A stretch of DNA of 5,201 nucleotides from Acidobacteriota bacterium (GTDB taxonomy: Bacteria > Acidobacteriota > Terriglobia > Acidoferrales > UBA7541), in contig JAFAZL010000508.1 in NCBI GenBank assembly GCA_019239815.1, positions 1 through 5,201 of the forward strand. Direction: 5' to 3'. Of the stretch, positions 1 to 5,201 are shown one piece after another (position 1 is the stretch's first letter; each line of letters opens with the position of its first letter). Both the position numbers and the translations under genes were made by a program. Under the pieces are notes generated by a model. That model searched no databases and had not been told where the DNA came from. It worked only from the letters and a program-made list of their open reading frames with translations.

Positions 1-345
1 GGAGCTGTAGCACCTTCGATTTTGAAACAGGATCCGCGCTACTTTTATAAGGGTAGTGGAAGCAAGAAATCGAGACTTCTCTATGCGCTTGCCAGCTCGG
101 TGATTTGCAAAGGGGACAACGGACACTGGCAGCCGAACTATTCAAACGTGATCGGAAGTTTCGCCGGCGCAGGGATCCAATACGGATACACTCCCGCAAA
201 TGATCGGCAGGGAAGCAATTCGTTGGTTGGTTCGGCGCTCATACGAATCGGTGAGACGTCACTTGCGGGCGTATTGCAGGAGTTTCTGTTTTCGAAGCTC
301 ACCAAGACGAAAGGTACACAGCGGGCGTCGATCAACAATCCATAA
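1..345 (+). CDS. 3' end of a protein of unknown function (5'-truncated by the window edge)
   Basis: The frame is open from the first base and stops with TAA at 343-345, so this is the last 114 residues of a longer protein whose start lies outside the window. A TTG at 22 is in frame but has no ribosome binding site and is only an internal leucine. The visible segment contains QDPRYFYKGSGSK, then a region around LASSVICKGDNGHWQPNYS, a Gly/Ala-rich stretch (GSFAGAGI), and a C-terminal amphipathic stretch ending near LQEFLFSKLTK. From memory, similar C-terminal regions end acidobacterial proteins, some of which begin with a carboxypeptidase-regulatory-like domain. That domain, if present, is not in the window. 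I cannot assign a function. The Gly-rich segments would suit a membrane- or envelope-associated region, but this is inference. The gene converges on the glutamine synthetase gene and probably shares its terminator. Confidence 0.75.
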   Translation, partial: GAVAPSILKQDPRYFYKGSGSKKSRLLYALASSVICKGDNGHWQPNYSNVIGSFAGAGIQYGYTPANDRQGSNSLVGSALIRIGETSLAGVLQEFLFSKLTKTKGTQRASINNP

Positions 346-382
346 GGCTAAGAGCAAGCTGAAAAACTAGGAGGCTTTTATT

Positions 383-416
383 AGAAAGAGGGCGCAGATT
401 ACCGCGCCCTCTTTCT
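383..416. terminator. Probable bidirectional rho-independent terminator
   Basis: A perfect 13-bp inverted repeat, AGAAAGAGGGCGC (383-395) and GCGCCCTCTTTCT (404-416), encloses an 8-base loop. On the plus strand the 3' arm runs straight into TTTG, giving a T-rich end (CTTTCTTTTG). On the minus strand the 3' arm is also pyrimidine-rich but is followed by AATAAAA, so the U-tract is weaker there. It lies 37 bp after the stop of the plus-strand gene and 23 bp after the stop of the minus-strand glutamine synthetase gene. This is the usual place for a terminator shared by convergent genes. Confidence 0.85.
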
Positions 417-439
417 TTTGAGTCTGATGTACGGGTCGA

Positions 440-1870
440 CTAAAACATGTTCCAGAGGAACTGGTTGTAGACCTCGTGGTGGAACTGAACTTCGGGAACC
501 TTCACAAAGGTGCCGAGTTGACGGGCACAGCGGTCAGCGGCGGCTTGTTTTAAATCGGCATACCTACCCTTGACGTCTTCGCCGATGAGTTCGCTGGTCC
601 ACTTGGCTTTGCGGAAGTCGTCGAGCGCGGTGTAGATGTTGTCCGGCAAGTAGCGCTCGGCCTGGCGAAGATTTTTCGTTTTCGAAGTGTCGCCCTGGAT
701 GCCTGTTTTGAAGATCGAATACATGACCATATAGGGATTCGCGTCGGGAGCCACGGAGCGAACTTCGACGCGCATGCTCTTTTCGTTGCCGATGGGGATG
801 CGGACCATTGAGCCGCGATCGACAGCGGATGCCTTGATTTGGTTCGGCGCTTCGAAGTGCGGATCGAGGCGGCGGTAGGCGTTGACGCTCGAGTTGAGCA
901 TCAAGCAGATGTCGTTGCCGTGGGTGAGGATGCGATCGACGAAGGCCCATCCGGTCTTGCTGAGCTTTTCTTCGCCCTTAGGATCCCAGAAAAGATTTTT
1001 GCCTTTTTGGCTGATGGAAACGTTGGTGTGCATGCCGTTGCCGTTGACGCCGACGACGGGCTTGGGAAGGAAGCACGCGGTAAGACCCATCTTGGTGGCG
1101 ACCTGACGACAAATCAGCTTGTAGAGCTGAATCTGGTCGGCGGCAGCGACGCATTCGCCGTAACCGTAGTTGATTTCGAACTGTGACGGCGCGACCTCGG
1201 GGTGATCCTTTTCGTTCTGGAAGCCCATGGCGCGCTGGACTTCGGCAGTGGTGTCGATGAAGGAACGCAGTGGATCGCTCGGGAGAGAATGATAGTAGCC
1301 GCCTGTGTTGACGTACTCGAACTTGCCGGTTTCGTGATAGCGGGCTTCGGCATCAATGCCGTTGAATAGGAAGCCCTCGATTTCGTTGGCGGCGTTGAGA
1401 GTGTAGTTTTCTTCTTCGTAGAGTTCGGTCGCGAATGATTTCAGCGCGCCGCGGATGTCGGCTTTATATGGCGAGCCGTCTTTGTCGATGACTTCACCGA
1501 AGACGAGAACTTTGCCGGAACCGAAGACATCGGCGGGGCCCCAGTAAAAAGCGGACCAGTCGATGCCAAGTCGAAGGTCGGATTCGCGCTGTGCGGTGAA
1601 GCCCCGGATCGAAGAGCCGTCGAAGGTCAGGTTGTCGTAGCTCTTGACGAGAAATTTCTTGTCGTAATCGAGCATGTGCAAGCGGCCTTCGAGGTCGCTG
1701 AAGAGCACGGTGACAGCCTTGATGCGCTTTTCGTCAGTGAGGTACTTGATGCGCTCTTCCTGAATGGTGTGCGCCGCAACGCGGTCGAGGCGCTGCTTTT
1801 TGGCCTTGAGATTCAGCTCTTCCAGCTCGTCATACGAGAGGGACAGAAAACTACGCAATTCAGTCGTCAT
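440..1870 (-). CDS. glnA: Type I glutamine synthetase (divergent subfamily)
   Basis: Predicted 476-residue cytoplasmic enzyme that condenses ammonium and glutamate into glutamine using ATP, the main entry of ammonium into metabolism. Type I enzymes form dodecamers. An N-terminal beta-grasp domain ends near FDGSSIRGF (83-91), which holds the ammonium-site loop. The catalytic domain carries the metal-ligand glutamates in NEIEGF (E163, E165) and EVAPSQFEIN (E225, E232), the GNGMH histidine (H281), NAYRRLDPHFEAP with the flap glutamate E340, the nucleotide/phosphate arginines in DRGSMVRIP, and RVEVRSVAPDANPY (E369, R371). ATG 1870 is chosen because GAGGAG (1875-1880) lies just before it; the in-frame TTG at 1882 overlaps that site. 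FDGSS sits about 30 residues later than in short Bacillus-type enzymes, so the N-terminus is extended. No NLYDLPPEE-like adenylylation loop is seen. The C-terminus, HHEVYNQFLWNMF, is unlike the Escherichia or Bacillus ends. Family assignment is very secure, but being the organism's main assimilatory enzyme is inference. Confidence 0.95.
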   Translation of the reverse strand: MTTELRSFLSLSYDELEELNLKAKKQRLDRVAAHTIQEERIKYLTDEKRIKAVTVLFSDLEGRLHMLDYDKKFLVKSYDNLTFDGSSIRGFTAQRESDLRLGIDWSAFYWGPADVFGSGKVLVFGEVIDKDGSPYKADIRGALKSFATELYEEENYTLNAANEIEGFLFNGIDAEARYHETGKFEYVNTGGYYHSLPSDPLRSFIDTTAEVQRAMGFQNEKDHPEVAPSQFEINYGYGECVAAADQIQLYKLICRQVATKMGLTACFLPKPVVGVNGNGMHTNVSISQKGKNLFWDPKGEEKLSKTGWAFVDRILTHGNDICLMLNSSVNAYRRLDPHFEAPNQIKASAVDRGSMVRIPIGNEKSMRVEVRSVAPDANPYMVMYSIFKTGIQGDTSKTKNLRQAERYLPDNIYTALDDFRKAKWTSELIGEDVKGRYADLKQAAADRCARQLGTFVKVPEVQFHHEVYNQFLWNMF

Positions 1871-1874
1871 GTTT

Positions 1875-1880
1875 CTCCTC
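1875..1880 (-). promoter_or_regulatory. Ribosome binding site of glnA
   Basis: Read on the minus strand, GAGGAG is followed by AAAC and then ATG. It decides between the ATG at 1870 and an upstream in-frame TTG at 1880-1882, whose last base is part of this site. Confidence 0.8.
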
Positions 1881-1946
1881 AAAGAAGGTTGATGCGAAAG
1901 TCGGTGGCGGAATGGTGAGCGTCAACGCGGGCGCCATGAACAAGGG

Positions 1947-1976
1947 AGGATAGCGCGGCGTGTTTGCGGCGGTCAA
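1947..1976 (-). promoter_or_regulatory. Candidate sigma-70-type promoter for glnA
   Basis: On the minus strand, TTGACC (1971-1976, five of six matches to TTGACA) is separated by 18 bp from TATCCT (1947-1952, four of six to TATAAT). Transcription would start near 1940, giving a leader of roughly 70 bases before the ATG at 1870. The match was found by eye. GC-rich genomes give such matches by chance, so this is a candidate only. Confidence 0.45.
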
Positions 1977-2099
1977 ATTGAAAGAGGTACTGGGTTGCCG
2001 CGAAAAATGAATGGCGAGAATCGGAAAAGTGAATGCGTTCTAATGCGCAAGCAACGTCGCAGCCAGGCGCGCTCCCGGATAGTGGCTCTTGAATGCTTC

Positions 2100-2140
2100 A
2101 GAAAGCAGATTCCTCGCTGCGCTCGGAATGACAAGCTTCT
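2100..2140. repeat. Imperfect palindrome resembling a dispersed intergenic repeat
   Basis: Nested inverted repeats make a hairpin: an outer arm AGAAAGC/GCTTCT (2100-2106 and 2135-2140, one bulged A) and an inner arm ATTCC/GGAAT (2109-2113 and 2125-2129), around a GC-rich core TCGCTGCGCTC. The minus-strand reading, CATTCCGAGCGCAGCGAGG, resembles a string I recall as dispersed between genes in acidobacteria and some other phyla, but only one copy is in this window. It lies 28 bases beyond the stop of the inositol synthase gene. It could therefore act as a transcript end or 3' stabilising hairpin for that gene. No clear U-tract follows on that strand, apart from CTTTCT inside and beyond the arm. 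Confidence 0.55.
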
Positions 2141-2168
2141 GCGGGTCGCGTCTACGAGGGAATCGCGA

Positions 2169-3482
<1,314 letters not shown>

Positions 3483-3679
3483 CCGTCTCCCTCAGAGAGT
3501 CAGAAATAAGAAGTAATGTCGGCGTTTGTGACGCTTAGCGGCGAAGGACTGCGTGAACGCGGCGGTCTTCGCGCGAATCGACCCTAGTCGCGCCATCGAA
3601 GCTAAAACGAATCCGTAATGATGCGCGAAGCCGATGGGATTTGCAAACGAAGTGAGGATATCGGCGTGAAGCCGAGGCG
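3483..3679. other. Spacer upstream of ino1, no gene seen
   Basis: This 197-bp gap holds the ino1 ribosome binding site next to the gene and, right after the stop of the propeller gene, a small perfect dyad TCGGC-GTGAA-GCCGA (3661-3675). The dyad has no following U-tract on the minus strand, so it is a poor terminator candidate. GAAGCCGA occurs twice (from about 3626 and within the dyad). I see no convincing -35/-10 pair, although the ino1 promoter should lie here if the gene has its own. Confidence 0.5.
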
Positions 3680-4993
3680 TCAGTTCAAGGCGTACACGCT
3701 GCCGTCGGCGCTGCCAAAGATGACCGTATCCCCGGCGACGACGGGCGATGAAAGGACGGCGCCGACGGTCATGAGTTTCTGGACGCCGGAAACCATGTCG
3801 TCGTAGAAAAAATCGGTGAAGGCGACTTCGTAATTTACGGTGCCGTCGGGCTTGGTGTAGGTGGCGCCGTTCTGTTTCGAGCCGTCGGTTGCGAAGGTCC
3901 ACGCGAGTTTTTGTGTCTTGAGATCGATCGCGAAGAGCTTACCCTCATGCGAGCCGAGGTAAGCATGATCGCCGGCAATCGCGGGGGACGAGAAGAGCGG
4001 CCAGCGGTGAAAATCGAGTGAAAAAAGTTGGGCGCCTGTTTTGGCATCGAGCGCGTAGAAAAGAGCGGTGTCGGACGTGCCGAAGTAGACTTTGCCATTC
4101 GCTACCGCAGGTGAGCCGATGACCCAGGAGCCCTTGTTGTTGAAGTGCCACCGCTCTTTCCCAGTTGCAGCGTCAAGCGCATAAAAATTGGAATCGCGGC
4201 AACCGAAGTAGACGATGCCGTCGGCAAGTGCGGCGGAAGATTGGATGCCGACCTGGTTGTGAATCTCGGGGTCTTCGCCGGTTTTGAAGCGCCAGATTTC
4301 CTTGCCGGATTTTGCGTCGAGTGCATAGAAGTAGCTGTCCCAACTGCCAACGTAGAGCTTTCCATCGACGATCGCAGGCGAAGCGTGGACGACGTCGCCG
4401 GTCTTGAATTTCCACTTGAGTTGTCCGCTGGCCGCGTCAAGCGCGTAGACGTTCGTATCGCCGCTGCCGAAATAGACGATGCCCTCGACAACGACCGGTG
4501 ACGAAAGATAAAAGTCAAACGGGTCAGGCATTGTTTCGCCGTTCGGCGTGGCGCCGTGAAGGTGAGTGGCGGCGAAGCGACGTTCACCGGGCAGTGCGAA
4601 CTTCCATTTCAGAGCACCGCTGGAAACATCGATCGCATACGCACTGCCGTCATAACAGGTGAAATAGAGAATGCCACCAGAGACAGCAGGCGACGAAGGT
4701 ATGCGACCTTCGGTCTTGAATTTCCACCTTTCGGCGCCAGTGTCGCGATTGAGCGCGTAGAGGAAGTGATCGCCACTTCCGATATAGACCGTATCGGAGG
4801 TTACGGCCGGGGAGGAGAGAATTTGACCCTTTGTCGGAAATTGCCATTTGATCTTGTTGAATTGCGGAACGCCAGGAGCCTGATAAACACCGGTATGCGC
4901 GGGGTTCGCGCGAAACATGGCATCTTCCGCCAGAGCGATGGAAGACGTTGAGAGCAAAGCGAGCAGGGAGACCCGTAGTAGCAGCGTTCTCAT
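3680..4993 (-). CDS. Exported PQQ-like eight-bladed beta-propeller protein
   Basis: Predicted 437-residue secreted or periplasmic protein. Residues 1-22 form a Sec signal peptide: MRT, a hydrophobic core LLLRVSLLALL, and an ALA cleavage site before E23. No lipobox cysteine is present, so it is not a lipoprotein such as BamB. The mature chain consists of repeats of the pattern VYFGSxDxxxYALDxxTGxxxWxF, starting near residues 69, 109, 173, 213, 260, 302, 344 and 424. The last copy ends at YALN without its W-x-F strand, while an orphan KWQF strand occurs at 49-52, so blade eight probably closes with the N-terminus. Insertions at about 133-162 and 370-410 break the spacing. The start at 4993 is chosen for the signal peptide and for GGAGGG (5001-5006), 7 bases upstream. 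Such propellers include quinoprotein dehydrogenases and PQQ-free scaffold proteins. I see no dehydrogenase-specific features or cytochrome c CXXCH motif, so function is unassigned. Confidence 0.9.
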   Translation of the reverse strand: MRTLLLRVSLLALLSTSSIALAEDAMFRANPAHTGVYQAPGVPQFNKIKWQFPTKGQILSSPAVTSDTVYIGSGDHFLYALNRDTGAERWKFKTEGRIPSSPAVSGGILYFTCYDGSAYAIDVSSGALKWKFALPGERRFAATHLHGATPNGETMPDPFDFYLSSPVVVEGIVYFGSGDTNVYALDAASGQLKWKFKTGDVVHASPAIVDGKLYVGSWDSYFYALDAKSGKEIWRFKTGEDPEIHNQVGIQSSAALADGIVYFGCRDSNFYALDAATGKERWHFNNKGSWVIGSPAVANGKVYFGTSDTALFYALDAKTGAQLFSLDFHRWPLFSSPAIAGDHAYLGSHEGKLFAIDLKTQKLAWTFATDGSKQNGATYTKPDGTVNYEVAFTDFFYDDMVSGVQKLMTVGAVLSSPVVAGDTVIFGSADGSVYALN

Positions 4994-5123
4994 AGCAACA
5001 CCCTCCGATTGGTCCAATAGACGCGGAGTTCGCGGAAAGGTTTTTTCGCGGCCCCACGATCGGGAAAGCTGTAAGCGAGAAAGCGTTTGCAGATTTATCG
5101 TTCTTGAGTACACTCGGTCCGCT
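4994..5123. promoter_or_regulatory. Divergent intergenic region between the propeller and Tat-protein genes
   Basis: These 130 bp must carry the promoters of two genes read outwards. On the minus side the propeller ribosome binding site (5001-5006) abuts a short perfect dyad, ATTGG-T-CCAAT (5008-5018), which could be an operator half or chance. On the plus side TTGCAG (5087-5092) and TACACT (5109-5114) are 16 bp apart and would place the start of transcription at or next to the ATG at 5124. I cannot name a minus-strand promoter with confidence. Confidence 0.4.
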
Positions 5124-5201
5124 ATGACCAACTTAACGCGACGTGATTTGCTCAAGACGGCGGTTTCCGGAGCGACGATGGCTTCGCTGCCGGCAGCAGC
5201 G
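5124..5201 (+). CDS. N-terminus of a Tat-exported protein (3'-truncated by the window edge)
   Basis: The frame opens with ATG at 5124 and runs to the window end, giving 26 codons. The peptide begins with TRRDLLKTAVSG: a twin-arginine motif matching S/T-R-R-x-F-L-K with L for F, then a mildly hydrophobic stretch and PAAA, which looks like the approach to a signal-peptidase site. The protein should therefore be folded, perhaps with a cofactor, in the cytoplasm and exported through the Tat pathway. The mature part is outside the window, so its function cannot be given. It is divergent from the propeller gene, and its ATG lies 130 bases from that gene's start. No Shine-Dalgarno is visible before the ATG (CGGTCCGCT), which is unlike the three minus-strand genes and suggests a leaderless start. 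An alternative is a later start, but the twin-arginine motif at residues 6-7 argues strongly for this one. Confidence 0.75.
   Translation, partial: MTNLTRRDLLKTAVSGATMASLPAAA

Larger units (their letters stand above)
1871..2168. other. Gene-free region between glnA and the inositol-phosphate synthase gene
   Basis: About 300 bases hold no credible gene. The glnA-proximal part carries the glnA ribosome binding site and the candidate promoter. The distal part carries a repeat-like hairpin at 2100-2140 and, directly after the inositol synthase stop, a weak 5-bp dyad TCGCG/CGCGA (2146-2150 and 2164-2168). The middle, about 1980-2095, shows nothing I can interpret. A 69-codon plus-strand open frame from 1995 runs through the repeat and into the antisense of the next gene; it has no ribosome binding site and is not considered coding. 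Confidence 0.7.

Noticed and set aside
369..384. Shine-Dalgarno-like AGGAGG after the first gene
   Set aside because: No start codon with an open frame follows; the next bases form the terminator stem.
839..1186. 115-codon plus-strand frame inside glnA, and similar long antisense frames in the other genes
   Set aside because: Shadow frames are expected opposite GC-rich codons. The minus-strand glutamine synthetase motifs are unambiguous here.
3661..3675. Small TCGGC/GCCGA hairpin just after the propeller stop codon, considered as a terminator
   Set aside because: The stem is only 5 bp and no U-tract follows on the minus strand.
3492..3902. 136-codon minus-strand frame spanning the spacer and the 3' end of the propeller gene
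   Set aside because: It is Arg/His-rich low-complexity text in a different frame from the propeller gene, with no family resemblance and no ribosome binding site noted.
3680..4993. DNA-level repeats such as TTGAATTTCCAC near 4404 and 4716, considered as a repeat array
   Set aside because: They are codons for recurring propeller-blade motifs (KWKF and neighbours), with spacing set by the protein repeats.
4994..5155. 54-residue N-terminal extension of the propeller gene to an ATG at 5155
   Set aside because: It would bury the signal peptide, ignore the ribosome binding site at 5001-5006, and overlap the start of the divergent Tat gene.

Overview
The window looks like ordinary chromosomal DNA from a GC-rich, Gram-negative-type bacterium, most likely an acidobacterium (Terriglobia/Acidobacteriia-like). 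Three things point there: the left-edge protein fragment resembles a C-terminal region I recall from acidobacterial proteins, an intergenic repeat-like hairpin resembles one I recall from genomes of that group, and there are predicted Sec and Tat exported proteins. This assignment rests on memory of families and was not searched.

Layout from left to right. (1) Positions 1-345, plus strand: the 3' end of a gene of unknown function. (2) A 13-bp perfect hairpin at 383-416 between convergent genes, probably a shared terminator. (3) 440-1870, minus strand: a type I glutamine synthetase that keeps its active-site motifs, has an N-terminal extension, and shows no recognisable adenylylation loop. (4) A gene-free stretch at 1871-2168 holding a plausible glutamine synthetase promoter and a hairpin built on a probable dispersed repeat. 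(5) 2169-3482, minus strand: inositol-3-phosphate synthase. (6) A 197-bp spacer with no convincing signal. (7) 3680-4993, minus strand: an exported eight-bladed PQQ-like beta-propeller. (8) A 130-bp divergent intergenic region. (9) 5124-5201, plus strand: the first 26 codons of a Tat-exported protein.

The three complete genes lie on the same strand but are separated by about 200-300 bp, and each has its own strong Shine-Dalgarno, so they are probably separate units and not one operon. Glutamine synthetase serves nitrogen assimilation, inositol-phosphate synthase makes the precursor of inositol lipids or solutes, and the propeller is a periplasmic protein of unknown role. Nothing in the sequence links them into one pathway. 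I found no CRISPR array, transposase, tRNA, rRNA or new multi-gene system. The points most worth a second look are the divergent glutamine synthetase subfamily, the inositol synthase and its unseen partners, the repeat-like hairpin, and the possible leaderless start of the Tat gene.
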